DNA of 54,167 nt from Kineosphaera sp032229625. GTDB taxonomy: Bacteria; Actinomycetota; Actinomycetes; Actinomycetales; Dermatophilaceae. The notes beneath the pieces are model-generated. The model did no database searches. It saw only the letters and a list, made by a program, of their open reading frames with translations, and was not told the DNA's origin. A program made the translations under genes and the position numbers. Shown one piece after another: positions 15,213-24,194 of the stretch (its first letter is position 1; each line of letters opens with the position of its first letter). Location: the NCBI GenBank assembly GCA_032229625.1, contig JAVTVZ010000129.1, positions 1-54,167 on the forward strand, given 5' to 3'.

Positions 15213-17327
15213 GTGGCTGACGTAGGCGGATCCGGCGGACGTGACCAGGGCATTCCGGGAGAGCCGGGGCCGCTGCCCGATGCCCCCTGCGCGCCGGTCG
15301 GCGCGAGCCCCGTGAACACCCCGGGAGTCTCGGGCGCTTCGGGCGCTTCGGGCGCTTCGGGCGCTTCGGGCACGGCAAGCGCTGCGAGCGCCGGGAGTGC
15401 GGCGAGTGCCGGGAGCCCGCCGGCCGACCCGATGACCGAGAGCTTCGCCCACCCCCGCGAGCCGCTGCGCGTGCTCATGCTCGCCGCGCTGGGCATCGTC
15501 TTCGGCGACATCGGCACGAGCCCGCTCTACAGCCTGCAGACCGTCTACAGCATCGACCACAACTCGGTGGCGCCCACGCCGCTGGACGTCTTCGGGGTGA
15601 TGTCGCTGGTCGTGTGGTCGGTGACGATCGTCGTGTCGCTCAAATACGTCGTCCTCGTCATGCGCGCCGACAACGACGGCGAGGGCGGCATCCTGGCCCT
15701 CACCGCGCTCGTGCGGCGCAGCCTGAGCACCCGCGCGGCCGGGATCGTCACGCTCCTGGGCATCTGCGGCGCCGGGTTGTTCTTCGGCGACTCGGTCATC
15801 ACCCCGGCGATCTCGGTGATGTCGGCCGTCGAGGGGCTGCAGGTCGTCGACCCGGCCGCGAGCGAATTCGTCGTGCCGGCCTCGCTGGCGATCCTCGCGG
15901 GGCTCTTCGCCATCCAGCGTTACGGCACCGCCGTCGTCGGCCGCGCCTTCGGGCCGGTCATGATCCTGTGGTTCGGCACGCTCGCGGCCCTGGGCATCCC
16001 CGCGATCGCCGCGCACCCGCAGGTGCTGCTCGGCCTGTCCCCCACGTATGCGGTGGAATTCGCCGCCGAGCGGCCGTTCGTCGCGCTCATCGCCATGGGC
16101 GCGGTCGTCCTGACGATCACCGGCGCCGAGGCCCTGTATGCCGACATGGGGCACTTCGGGGCGCGGCCGATCCGGCTCGCGTGGTTCTGCGTCGTCTTCC
16201 CCTGCCTGCTCGTCAACTACCTCGGGCAGAGCGCGCTGATCCTCACCGACCCGAGCGCCATCGACAACCCGTTCTTCCGGCTCGCCCCCGAGCCGCTCGT
16301 CGTGCCGATCGTCATCCTCGCGACCCTCGCCACCGTCATCGCCTCCCAGGCCGTCATCTCCGGGGCCTTCTCGGTGTCGCATCAGGCGCTGCACCTCGGG
16401 CTCATCCCGCGGCTGAGCGTGCGGCACACCTCCAAGGACGCCGGCGGTCAGATCTACGTGCCGATGATCAACTGGACGCTGTGCGTCGGGGTCTTCGTGC
16501 TGATCATCGGCTTCCGCAGCTCCGCGTCGCTGGCCAACGCCTACGGGCTCGCCGTCACCGGCACCCTCGTGCTCACCTCGATCCTCTTCGGCGGGCTCGC
16601 GCACCGCGTGTGGCGCTGGCCGCTGTGGCGGATCGTCGTCTTCATGATCGTCGTCGGCGGTCTCGAGGCTGCGTTCCTCTTCGCCAACATCACCAAGATC
16701 GTGCACGGCGGCTGGCTGCCGATCGTCATCGCCTCGCTGGTCATCCTCGTGATGACGACGTGGGTGTGGGGCGCCGCGCAGGTCCGCGCCCGCCGCGAGG
16801 AGATCGAAGGCCCCCTGGACGACTGGCTCGCCGAGGTCGCCCGGCGCGGCGTCGCGCGCGTGCCCGGGCAGGCCATCTACCTGCACACCAACCACCGGAC
16901 CGTGCCGCTGGCGCTCAAGGAGAACCTGCGCTTCAACCACGTCGTCCACGAGCGCATCGCCATCGTCACCGTCGAGGTCGGCAACATCCCGCACGTGCGT
17001 CACGTCGACCGCGTCAGCGTCATCGACCTCGGCACCCCCGACGACGGCATCGTCGCCATCAACATCACGCTCGGCTTCAACGACACCCAGGACCTGCCGC
17101 ACAACCTGCGGTGGAGCTACGACAAGTGCGCCGACTTCGAGTTCGACGGCACGGAAGCGCGGTACTTCCTGTCCGTGCTGGACGTCCACGCCCGCGAGGG
17201 GCGCGGCCTCGTGCGCCTACGCAAGCACCTCTTCACGCTGATCAGCCGCGTCGCCGGCAGTCGCGTGCTGTCCTTCCGCCTGCCGCCGAGCCGCACCGCG
17301 ATCCTCGGCGGGACGATCTACATCTGA
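15213..17327 (+). CDS. kup: Low-affinity K+ uptake protein, KUP family
   Basis: Potassium:proton symporter of the KUP/HAK/KT family. The core begins LMLAALGIVFGDIGTSPLYS and contains DNDGEGGILALTAL, FFGDSVITPAISVMSAVEGL and about 12 hydrophobic segments, then a ~150-residue cytoplasmic tail. I place the start at GTG 15213, with CATGCT exactly 7 nt upstream as in other leaderless genes. This gives a ~73-residue Gly/Ala/Ser N-terminal extension, including four GCTTCGGGC repeats (about 15343-15378), before the family-like ATG at 15432. If 15432 is the real start, the protein has 631 residues, close to the family norm. Confidence 0.93.
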   Translation: MADVGGSGGRDQGIPGEPGPLPDAPCAPVGASPVNTPGVSGASGASGASGASGTASAASAGSAASAGSPPADPMTESFAHPREPLRVLMLAALGIVFGDIGTSPLYSLQTVYSIDHNSVAPTPLDVFGVMSLVVWSVTIVVSLKYVVLVMRADNDGEGGILALTALVRRSLSTRAAGIVTLLGICGAGLFFGDSVITPAISVMSAVEGLQVVDPAASEFVVPASLAILAGLFAIQRYGTAVVGRAFGPVMILWFGTLAALGIPAIAAHPQVLLGLSPTYAVEFAAERPFVALIAMGAVVLTITGAEALYADMGHFGARPIRLAWFCVVFPCLLVNYLGQSALILTDPSAIDNPFFRLAPEPLVVPIVILATLATVIASQAVISGAFSVSHQALHLGLIPRLSVRHTSKDAGGQIYVPMINWTLCVGVFVLIIGFRSSASLANAYGLAVTGTLVLTSILFGGLAHRVWRWPLWRIVVFMIVVGGLEAAFLFANITKIVHGGWLPIVIASLVILVMTTWVWGAAQVRARREEIEGPLDDWLAEVARRGVARVPGQAIYLHTNHRTVPLALKENLRFNHVVHERIAIVTVEVGNIPHVRHVDRVSVIDLGTPDDGIVAINITLGFNDTQDLPHNLRWSYDKCADFEFDGTEARYFLSVLDVHAREGRGLVRLRKHLFTLISRVAGSRVLSFRLPPSRTAILGGTIYI

Positions 17328-17410
17328 GCGCTGCCGCGGCGCGAAGCTTCTGACCGGAGCCTGTGAGCGCTCGGTCCGGCGGCGCCGGCGGACCGAGGTA
17401 GGGCGGCCCA

Positions 17411-17452
17411 CTACGGCCGTGGTGATCCCCCTCCTGATCACCACGGCCGTAG
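17411..17452. terminator. Bidirectional terminator between convergent genes
   Basis: CTACGGCCGTGGTGATC (17411-17427) and GATCACCACGGCCGTAG (17436-17452) pair perfectly over 17 bp with an 8-nt loop. It lies between the convergent kup and sigma-linked membrane protein genes. Confidence 0.88.
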
Positions 17453-17483
17453 CGGGTGCCGCCGGTGTCGATCCGCCGGGCGC

Positions 17484-18752
17484 TCAGCGCACCGGCCGCT
17501 GGTCGCGCAGCACGGTGCCGTCCCTCAGGTGCACGTCGAAGGTCATCGCGCCCGGGTCGGACGTCGCGGGCGAGGGCCACTGCGCGGTGAACACCTGGTC
17601 GGTCACCGGCGCCTCGATGGTGCGGCCGTCGACGTGCACCGTCACCGACGCGACCTGCGCTCCGGCGCGGCCGCTGACCGTCGCGACGCTGCCGTCCTGC
17701 GAGGCGCCGCCGCCGGTGGCGATCGCGCCGATCTCGCGGGGCCCTGGGGCAGGCGGCTGGCTGCCGAGCACGTCGCGGGCGTCGGTGACGACCGTGCCGG
17801 CGGCGGTCGTCACGTCGTAGGCGATCGGCGGGTTCACGGAGTTCGGCGGCAGCACCCGCTGGGGCCACCACGCCGCGAAGTGCTGCCCGGCCAGCGACGC
17901 CTGGATCGTCTGCCCGCCGGTGCGGATCGTCACCGCGCGGGTGCCGGCGGCGACGCGCCCGGTCGTGAACGCGTAGCTGCCCTCCGGGCCGCTGCTCGCT
18001 CCGGCGCCACCGGCCTCGACCTGCCCGGGCGTCAACGCGACGGGCGCGGCGCTCTGGGCCGTCGCGAGGCCGCCCGTGGCGCCGCGGACCTGCGAGAGGT
18101 CACCGGCCTCGAAGAAGCACTGGCTGGTGCTGCCGCGGTCGTCGGCCATGGAGAGGAAGACGAAGTCGCCGCGGCGCTCGGCGACGACCGTCCGGACGGC
18201 CTGGGGGTCGACGGTCGGACGCTGATCGGCCGGGACGTCCGCCATCGTGCGCAGCGACTCGGCGAGGTTCGCGCGGCAGGCCGTCTCGGCGGTCTGCCGC
18301 TCGGCGCCCGTGACCGGGGTCGGCCGCGGCGTCCACGACGCGTAGGCCGGGGTCGACGGACCGCCGGTCAGCGCCAACACCCCCGCCAGGCCCGCCGCGG
18401 CCGCCGCCGGGAGCGCCCAGCGCGCGACACGGACCGCGCGACTCCGGCGGGCGGGTGCCCCGGAGGTGTCCCGGCCGCGCCGCTCGCGGGCCTGCGACAG
18501 GAGCGCCGGGGCCTGCGCCGGCTCGGCCGGCTCGCCCACAGGTGCGGCGGCGTCGTCGGCGGGCGGCGCAGCGAGGATGCGGGTCAGCAGCGCGTCGCGG
18601 CGGGCGATCCGGTCGGGCGTCATCGTGGCGTCGGCGACGTCGTGCCGTCGGATCGCGTCGTCGAGCAGCACGTCGGCCGCGGTGTCGGCCGCGGTGTCGG
18701 CGCGTGCGTCGTACGGCTCGTCGTGCGGCGTGCCGGTCGGTGTGTGGTTCAT
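17484..18752 (-). CDS. Sigma-linked one-pass membrane protein, duplicated outer module
   Basis: 422 residues; ATG 18752 overlaps the sigma stop (ATGA). The layout equals that of the 2288-3193 protein: cytoplasmic N-terminus with TPDRIARRDALLTRILAAP, basic stretch, membrane helix at about 111-130, then PAYASW just outside. Two cysteines (ETACRANL and SQCFFEAG) are in matching places. The C-terminal part contains the WW-P module twice: AVTIRTGGQTIQASL...FAAWWPQ and SVTVHVDGRTIEAPV...FTAQWPSP with VHLRDGTVL. The module may be a beta-sandwich. The function is unknown; the link to an ECF sigma gene suggests an anti-sigma or sensor part. Confidence 0.75.
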   Translation of the reverse strand: MNHTPTGTPHDEPYDARADTAADTAADVLLDDAIRRHDVADATMTPDRIARRDALLTRILAAPPADDAAAPVGEPAEPAQAPALLSQARERRGRDTSGAPARRSRAVRVARWALPAAAAAGLAGVLALTGGPSTPAYASWTPRPTPVTGAERQTAETACRANLAESLRTMADVPADQRPTVDPQAVRTVVAERRGDFVFLSMADDRGSTSQCFFEAGDLSQVRGATGGLATAQSAAPVALTPGQVEAGGAGASSGPEGSYAFTTGRVAAGTRAVTIRTGGQTIQASLAGQHFAAWWPQRVLPPNSVNPPIAYDVTTAAGTVVTDARDVLGSQPPAPGPREIGAIATGGGASQDGSVATVSGRAGAQVASVTVHVDGRTIEAPVTDQVFTAQWPSPATSDPGAMTFDVHLRDGTVLRDQRPVR

Positions 18753-19318
18753 GAGCGGACCCCCTCGGTGTGCGAAGCGTCGCCGGTTGCGGCGCCCTCG
18801 AGGCGGCGTCGCAGCGCGCGGCGGGCGCGGGACAGGCGTAGTCGGTAGGCGGTGTCGGTGATCCCGAGCACCGCGCCGGCCCGGCGGGAGTCGAGCCCGT
18901 CGAGCGCGGTGAGGGCGAGCACTTCCTGGTCGGTCGCGGTGAGCTCGGCCCACGCGCGGGTCAGGTCGACGCGGTCGGCCGCCCGATCACCGGCGTCGCG
19001 CCGGTCGACGCCGGTGACCGGGCCGCCGATCGTGGCGGATCCGGCCTCGGCGAGCCGCACCGCCAGGGCCGCCTGCCGGCGCCGGGACCGGTCGTCGTTG
19101 AGCAGGCAGTGCCGCGCGATGCCGAAGATCCAGGCCCGCGCGTCGGACAGGTCCCGCGGCAGATCGTCGACGCGGCGCCACACCGTGAGCATCGCCTCGG
19201 CGACGATGTCCTCCGCCCGGTGCGGGTCGGTGCGGCGCTGCGTGAAGGCCAACACGTCGGCATACGTCTGCGCGAACACCTCCCGGTAGCGCGCCTCGCG
19301 CTCGTCGTGTGCGTCCAT
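18749..19318 (-). CDS. ECF-family RNA polymerase sigma factor, second copy
   Basis: 189 residues from ATG 19318, which has AGGTGAGG upstream; the frame continues to 19393 but without a good site. Region 2 has YREVFAQTYADVLAFTQRR and AEDIVAEAMLTVWRRVDDL. Region 4 has ELTATDQEVLALTALDGLDSRRAGAVLGIT and YRLRLSRARRALRRRL. Residue by residue it resembles the sigma at 1731-2291 (for example DLPTDEGARLGWL versus DLPRDLSDARAWI). Each is coupled to a homologous membrane protein, so the two operons look like an old duplication. Confidence 0.92.
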   Translation of the reverse strand: MDAHDEREARYREVFAQTYADVLAFTQRRTDPHRAEDIVAEAMLTVWRRVDDLPRDLSDARAWIFGIARHCLLNDDRSRRRQAALAVRLAEAGSATIGGPVTGVDRRDAGDRAADRVDLTRAWAELTATDQEVLALTALDGLDSRRAGAVLGITDTAYRLRLSRARRALRRRLEGAATGDASHTEGVRS

Positions 19319-19354
19319 ACCCTCACCTGTCCGGCTCCCCTGCCAGTGTGTCGC

Positions 19355-19383
19355 CGCACGATCCCGCGTCGCGCGATCGTGCG
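19355..19383. promoter_or_regulatory. Inverted repeat between sigma and decarboxylase genes
   Basis: CGCACGATC (19355-19363) and GATCGTGCG (19375-19383) form a perfect 9-bp inverted repeat with an 11-nt spacer, in the 167-bp divergent region. Placement upstream of both genes suits an operator; no regulator is identified. Confidence 0.45.
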
Positions 19384-19485
19384 ACCCCGCCACTCACCGT
19401 CGCGCCCAGCGCTGCCGCGCGCGGCGGGCCCCTCGGGCGGGCGCAGTGGCACGGCGGCACGGTGCGCCGCGCGAGAATGCCCGGT

Positions 19486-20904
19486 ATGACGCCCGAGGAG
19501 TTCCGCGCCGCTGCCCACGAGCTCGTCGACTGGGTCGCCGACCACCGCGCCCGCATCCCCGACCTGCCCGTCGAGGCCCGGGTGCGGCCCGGGCAGATCC
19601 GCGACGCCCTGCCGACCCGCGCGCCGGAGCAGCCGGAACCCCTGGCTGACGTCATGGCCGACCTGGAGCGGATCGTCGTGCCGGGCATCACCCAGACCCA
19701 GCACCCGGGCTTCTACGGCTGGTTTCCCTCCAACGCCTCGCTGGCCTCGGTGCTCGGTGACATCGCGAGCAGCGGGGTCGCGGCGCTGGGCATCACGTGG
19801 CAGTCGGCGCCGGCTCTGACGGAGGTCGAGCAGGTCGTCACGGAATGGCTGCGGGACTTGTGCGGGCTGGCGCCGGACTGGCGGGGCGCGATCCAGGACA
19901 CCGCGTCGACCGGCACCCTCGTGGCGATGATCGCCGCGCGGGAGCGCGCCTCGGGCCTGTCGGAGGACCGCGGGGGGCTGCAGGCGGTGGACACGCCGCT
20001 GGTCGCCTACACCTCGCCGCAGGCGCACTCGTCGGTGCCCAAGGCGGTGCTGCTCGCCGGCTTCGGGCGCGAGAACCTGCGCTTCGTCGACGTCGACCCG
20101 GTCACCTACGCGATGCGCCCGCAGGCCCTCGCGGAGGCGATGGCCGCGGACGTCGCGGCGGGGCGGCAGCCCGCGGTCGTCGTCGCCGCGGTCGGCACGA
20201 CCGGCACGTGCGCGATGGACCCGGTGCGCGAGATCGTCTCCGTCGCAGCCGAACACGGCGCGTGGGTGCATGTCGACGCGGCGATGGCCGGCTCGGCGAT
20301 GCTGCTGCCGGAGATGCGGCACCTCTTCGACGGCGTCGACGGCGCCCACTCCCTGGGCTGGAACCCCCACAAGTGGCTCGGCACGATCCTGGACTGCTCG
20401 CTGCTCTACGTGCGCGACGTCGACCACCTCGTCGCGTGCATGTCGACCACTCCCGCCTATCTGACGTCGGCCGCCGATGACGCAGTCGTGCAGTACAAGG
20501 ACTGGGGTATCCCGCTCGGGCGGCGCTTCCGGGCGCTCAAGCTGTGGTTCCACCTGCGCCTGGAGGGCGCCGAGGCGATCCGGGCGCGGCTGCGGCGCGA
20601 CCTGGAGAACGCGCGCTGGCTCGCCGCCCAGGTCGAGGCGACCCCGGGATGGCGGGTCCTGGCGCCCGTCGAGCTCCAGACCGTCTGCGTGCGGCACGAA
20701 CCCGACGGCCTGACCGGCGAGGTCCTCGACGATCACACACTGTCGTGGGCGAACGCCGTCAACGCCTCGGGGCGCGCGTTCGTCTCGCCGAGCACCCTCG
20801 ACGGCCGCTGGATGGTGCGCGTCTCCATCGGCGCCGAGGCCACGCAGCGCGCCGACGTCGAGGCGCTCTGGGAGCTGATGCGCGCCCGTGCCACGACATG
20901 CTAA
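19486..20904 (+). CDS. PLP-dependent aromatic-L-amino-acid decarboxylase family protein
   Basis: Group II PLP decarboxylase of 472 residues, like DOPA, tyrosine and tryptophan decarboxylases. It starts MTPEEFRAAAHELVDWVADH and has HPGFYGWFPSNASLASVLGD. VHVDAAMAGSA binds the cofactor, and SLGWNPHKWLGTILDCS holds the Schiff-base lysine (NPHKW). The end, WMVRVSIGAEATQRADVEALW, is typical. The exact amino acid is uncertain. ATG 19486 is preceded at 7 nt by GAGAAT, suggesting a leaderless transcript; ATG 19477 would add three residues. Confidence 0.92.
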   Translation: MTPEEFRAAAHELVDWVADHRARIPDLPVEARVRPGQIRDALPTRAPEQPEPLADVMADLERIVVPGITQTQHPGFYGWFPSNASLASVLGDIASSGVAALGITWQSAPALTEVEQVVTEWLRDLCGLAPDWRGAIQDTASTGTLVAMIAARERASGLSEDRGGLQAVDTPLVAYTSPQAHSSVPKAVLLAGFGRENLRFVDVDPVTYAMRPQALAEAMAADVAAGRQPAVVVAAVGTTGTCAMDPVREIVSVAAEHGAWVHVDAAMAGSAMLLPEMRHLFDGVDGAHSLGWNPHKWLGTILDCSLLYVRDVDHLVACMSTTPAYLTSAADDAVVQYKDWGIPLGRRFRALKLWFHLRLEGAEAIRARLRRDLENARWLAAQVEATPGWRVLAPVELQTVCVRHEPDGLTGEVLDDHTLSWANAVNASGRAFVSPSTLDGRWMVRVSIGAEATQRADVEALWELMRARATTC

Positions 20905-20996
20905 ACATGATCGAAAAACTATCTGTGAACAGGTTCTTCATGAGACCCTCGGCGGTAGACTGAGGCTACGAGACCGGGCCGAGGGAGGTGGGGGCA
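20905..20996 (+). promoter_or_regulatory. AT-rich promoter region of the DUF222 gene
   Basis: An unusually AT-rich stretch (about 20903-20945) for this window. TTCTTC (20934-20939), 16 nt, then TAGACT (20956-20961) could be -35 and -10. GGGAGG lies 8 nt before GTG 20997. GAACAGGTTC (20927-20936) is a short palindrome within it. Confidence 0.45.
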
Positions 20997-22376
20997 GTGA
21001 CCGCACAGGCGCTGGCGCCGCGCCCCTCTCGGGATGCCGTGGCGCAGTTGTTCGAGCAGTTGCCGGAGTGGTTCGGGCCGGGCCGCGAGGCGCCCGCCGA
21101 GCTGGTGGACCTCGATGTCGCGCAGCTCGCTCAGGTGGTCGACCGCAGCGAGCGGCTGATCCACTGGCTGCAGTTCCTACAGCTGTCGGCGATGGACGCG
21201 ATGGTGGACGGGGTGCTGGAGCAGCACGGCCGGGAGCCCGAAGAGCTGGCCGGTGCGGGCTCCGACCCGGACGTCGCGGCGCTGGTGGAGTCCGTCGTCG
21301 CCGACGAGATCGCCCTCGTCACCGGCCTCCCGGCCTGGGACGCGCAGGCGCGGGCCGCGTTCGTCACGCACCCGCAGCCGGTGCTGGCCCGGCTGCGCGA
21401 GGGCCTGCAGGACGGCACGTGCTCCTGGGAGCGGGCCCGGCGGGTGTTCGAGCGGGTCCGCACCCAGTCGGCCGACGTCGCCGACGTCGTGTGCGAGCGG
21501 GTCCTGGCGCCCACCCGCGACGGAGGGGTCGCCTCGTGGGCGCTCTTCGGGCAGCGCCTCTCTCGGGCCATGGCGCAGTTCGCCGACACCGCGCGCGAAC
21601 GCGACGCGGCCCTGGGGCGACGCGACGCCTGGGTGCGCCCCACCGAGCACGGCACGGCACAGTTCGGCATCGACGGCTCCTGCGAGCGGACGCTCGCCGC
21701 CTACGCCCGCGTCGACCAGGCCGCCCGCACCCTCCGAGCCGGCGGCGACGACCGCTCCCTGTCACAGTTGCGCTCCGACGTCGCGCTCGACCTGTTGATC
21801 TGCGGCGAACTCGCCGACTTCCCCGGCGAGCTGCCCGCCGGCCGGGTCCAGGTCAGCGTGTCGCTGGCCTGCCTGGTCGGCGCCACCGACACCCCCGGCC
21901 TCGTCCGCGGCGGATCGCTGGCCGCCGCCGTCGTCCGCGAGATCGCCCTGGCGGAGGGCAGCGTGCTGGCACGCATCGTCAGCGACCCGATCGACGGCAG
22001 CGCTCTCGATGTCTCGACTGAGAAGTACAAGCCGACCGAGCAGATGCGGCGCTTCGTGCGCGCCCGATACCGCTCCTGCGTAGCGCCCGGCTGCACTCAC
22101 GACGCGGCCTCCAGCGACCTCGACCACGGCACCCCCTGGCCACTCGGCGCGACCACCGCCCGCAACCTCTCACCCAAGGACCGGCGACACCACCGGTACA
22201 AAACCCTCGGCTGGTGGCGGGCCGGCCAGGAGCCCGACGGCACGATCCGATGGCGCACCCTGACCGGTCGCCACACCACCCACCCGCACCGCTACGACGA
22301 CGACTTGTGCGACCCAGGTATCACAACCGTGCCGATCCGCGCCTGCGGTTGCACGCTGCCCGACCTGCGAGCCTGA
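20997..22376 (+). CDS. DUF222 (13E12-repeat) protein with C-terminal HNH domain
   Basis: 459 residues. The N-terminal two thirds is the actinobacterial DUF222/13E12 domain (LSAMDAMVDGVLEQHGREPEEL, LREGLQDGTCSWERARRVFERV). The C-terminus has an HNH-nuclease-like segment: RARYRSCVAPGCTHDAASSDLDHGTPWPLG, NLSPKDRRHHRYKT. The CxxxxC pair and the DLDH and RHH histidines are the expected metal and active-site residues. Such genes occur in many copies in actinobacteria and are often linked to mobile DNA, but no other mobile-element part is seen here. The start GTG 20997 is set by GGGAGG upstream; GTG 20988 is the alternative. Confidence 0.9.
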   Translation: MTAQALAPRPSRDAVAQLFEQLPEWFGPGREAPAELVDLDVAQLAQVVDRSERLIHWLQFLQLSAMDAMVDGVLEQHGREPEELAGAGSDPDVAALVESVVADEIALVTGLPAWDAQARAAFVTHPQPVLARLREGLQDGTCSWERARRVFERVRTQSADVADVVCERVLAPTRDGGVASWALFGQRLSRAMAQFADTARERDAALGRRDAWVRPTEHGTAQFGIDGSCERTLAAYARVDQAARTLRAGGDDRSLSQLRSDVALDLLICGELADFPGELPAGRVQVSVSLACLVGATDTPGLVRGGSLAAAVVREIALAEGSVLARIVSDPIDGSALDVSTEKYKPTEQMRRFVRARYRSCVAPGCTHDAASSDLDHGTPWPLGATTARNLSPKDRRHHRYKTLGWWRAGQEPDGTIRWRTLTGRHTTHPHRYDDDLCDPGITTVPIRACGCTLPDLRA

Positions 22377-22808
22377 GCCCGAGAAGCACCCGGCCGGACC
22401 GTTCGACGTACGAGTGATCCGGCTCGACGCCTACCGGCGCCACCGCGAGATGTGCACGCGCCCTGACCACACCGACTGCGCCGGGCACGCGGCGTGGGCA
22501 GTGCCGGGGATCCCCGACGAGAGCTGCGGCGTCGCGCGTCGCGAGGACGCCCGCGCCCGCCTGGCCTCCGCACGGGCACTCGAAGGCACCTACGCCGATC
22601 CCGCGCTCGGCGACCACCTCGACGTACGCGATGGCAGAGCGGGACGCAGCCCGGACCGCACCGGCGTCGCTGAGCATCACGATCCAGGACGAGAAGAGCG
22701 CGAGCCGCCGTTCTGAGGTCGGCACCGCGGGCGGCGGCACCGAGCGGCGGCACGCTCAGGCGAAGACGTCCGAGACGTAGCGGCCGTGCGAGCGCTCGAC
22801 GGGCCCGC
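22377..22808. other. No confident gene
   Basis: About 430 bp between the convergent DUF222 and transporter genes. Open frames exist on both strands (for example 22414-22716 plus), but none has a convincing ribosome binding site, family resemblance or codon pattern. It may be a decayed gene. Confidence 0.5.
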
Positions 22809-24182
22809 TCACCAGAGCCCGACGAGCTTCGTCCAGGGGACGGCCGTGCCGCAGAAGACGACGAGCATGACGACGCCGATGATCGCGCCCACGCGGAACC
22901 ACTCCGTCGCATGGATGTAGCCCGAGCCGTAGACGACGCCCGCCGGGCCCGAGGCGTATTGGGTGAGGCCGCCGAAGAGGCTGCCGAGGACGCCGAGCAG
23001 GAGAGCGGCGAGCATCGGCGGCGCTCCGGCGGCGATCGCGGCACCGAGGAAGACGGCGTACATCGCGACGACATGCGCGGTGTTGGACGCGAAGAAGTAG
23101 TGGGAGAAGAAGTAGACGAGGCACACGAGCAGCGCCGTCGGCCAGCCCAGGCCACCGACGCCGCGCGCGACCTCGCTGCCGACCCAGGCGATGACGCCGA
23201 GGGCGTTGAGCTGCTCGGCCATGCCGACGAGCACGGCGAAGAAGACGAGTGTCGACCACGCCGAGGAGTTGCCGGCCAGATCAGCCCAGGTCAGGACCTT
23301 CGTGCACAGGAGCACGGCGATCCCCACGAACGCCGCCGTCGTCGCGCCCACGCCCAGCTGCGTGCCGAGACACCACAGGATGAGCAGCCCCACGAAGGTC
23401 ACCGCCATGACGATCTCGCCCCGCGTCAACCGCCCGAGGTCGCCCAGGTCACGCCGCGCCTGGACGGGCGCGTCGGGTGTCTTCGTCAGCGTCGGCGGGT
23501 AGATCCGCAGCATCACCGGCGGCACGACCGCGAGCGTCACGAGCCCCGGGACGACCGCCGCGAGCGCCCACTGGCCCCACGAGATCTGCGCGCCGGCGCC
23601 GGCCGCCGCGGCCTGCGCGATCGGGTTGCCCGCCATCGCGGTGAGGAACATCGCCGCCGTCACGCAGTTGACCTGCACCGACGTCAGGAGCAGGTAGGAG
23701 CCGAGCTTGCGCCGGGACTCCGGGCTGTCCGGCGTCGAGCCCTGCACCGCCGACAGCGAGCGGATGATCGGGTAGAGGACGCCGCCGGCCCGCGCCGTGT
23801 TCGACGGGGTCGCCGGCGCGAGGAGCAGGTCGGTGAGCGCCATCCCGTAGGCGACGCCGAGGCTCGACCCGCCGAGCCGGGAGACGAAGAGCAGCGCGAC
23901 CCGGCGCCCCAAGCCGGTCACGAGGAAGCCCTGCGCGATGAACGACGCCGCCGCGATGAGCCAGACCGTCTCGTTGGCGAAGCCCGTGAGCGCCTCGGTC
24001 GCCGGGTCCATCGCGCCGGTGAGCATCGCCACGGCCAGGCCGACGAGCGACACCGACGGCGTCGGCAGCGGCTGCAGGATCAGCCCGAGGATCGTCGCGA
24101 CGAAGATGCCGGCCATGTGCATGCCGCGCGGCTCGACCCCCGGCGGTGGCGGGATGACCATGATGATCAGGCCGACCGCCAC
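22809..24182 (-). CDS. DASS/SLC13-family anion symporter, 5' end probably interrupted
   Basis: Sodium-coupled dicarboxylate, citrate or sulfate transporter with about 12 hydrophobic segments. Family stretches are seen: GIFVATILGLI near the start, FANETVWLIAAASFIAQGF, LLAPATPSNTARAGG (SNT motif), SHYFFASNTAHVVAMY (second SNT) and the end GYIHATEWFRVGA. The reading frame begins at GTG 24182 inside what should be the first membrane helix and lacks a ribosome binding site. Five codons upstream is an in-frame TAG (24195-24197). Eleven codons before that is GTG 24230 with AGGAG 6 nt ahead, so the native start is probably there and the gene is broken or has lost TM1. Confidence 0.85.
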   Translation of the reverse strand: MAVGLIIMVIPPPPGVEPRGMHMAGIFVATILGLILQPLPTPSVSLVGLAVAMLTGAMDPATEALTGFANETVWLIAAASFIAQGFLVTGLGRRVALLFVSRLGGSSLGVAYGMALTDLLLAPATPSNTARAGGVLYPIIRSLSAVQGSTPDSPESRRKLGSYLLLTSVQVNCVTAAMFLTAMAGNPIAQAAAAGAGAQISWGQWALAAVVPGLVTLAVVPPVMLRIYPPTLTKTPDAPVQARRDLGDLGRLTRGEIVMAVTFVGLLILWCLGTQLGVGATTAAFVGIAVLLCTKVLTWADLAGNSSAWSTLVFFAVLVGMAEQLNALGVIAWVGSEVARGVGGLGWPTALLVCLVYFFSHYFFASNTAHVVAMYAVFLGAAIAAGAPPMLAALLLGVLGSLFGGLTQYASGPAGVVYGSGYIHATEWFRVGAIIGVVMLVVFCGTAVPWTKLVGLW

Positions 24183-24194
24183 GATGAGCAGGGC

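Noticed and set aside
20925..20938. LexA (SOS) box before the HNH gene
   Set aside because: GAAC and GTTC are separated by only 2 nt; the actinobacterial SOS box needs 4 nt between the half-sites.
20997..22376. Mobile element around the DUF222/HNH gene
   Set aside because: No terminal repeats, integrase, transposase or attachment-site duplication could be seen.
22321..22740. Possible small genes on either strand (22414-22716 plus, 22321-22740 minus)
   Set aside because: No good ribosome binding site, no family resemblance, and the minus frame runs into the DUF222 gene end.
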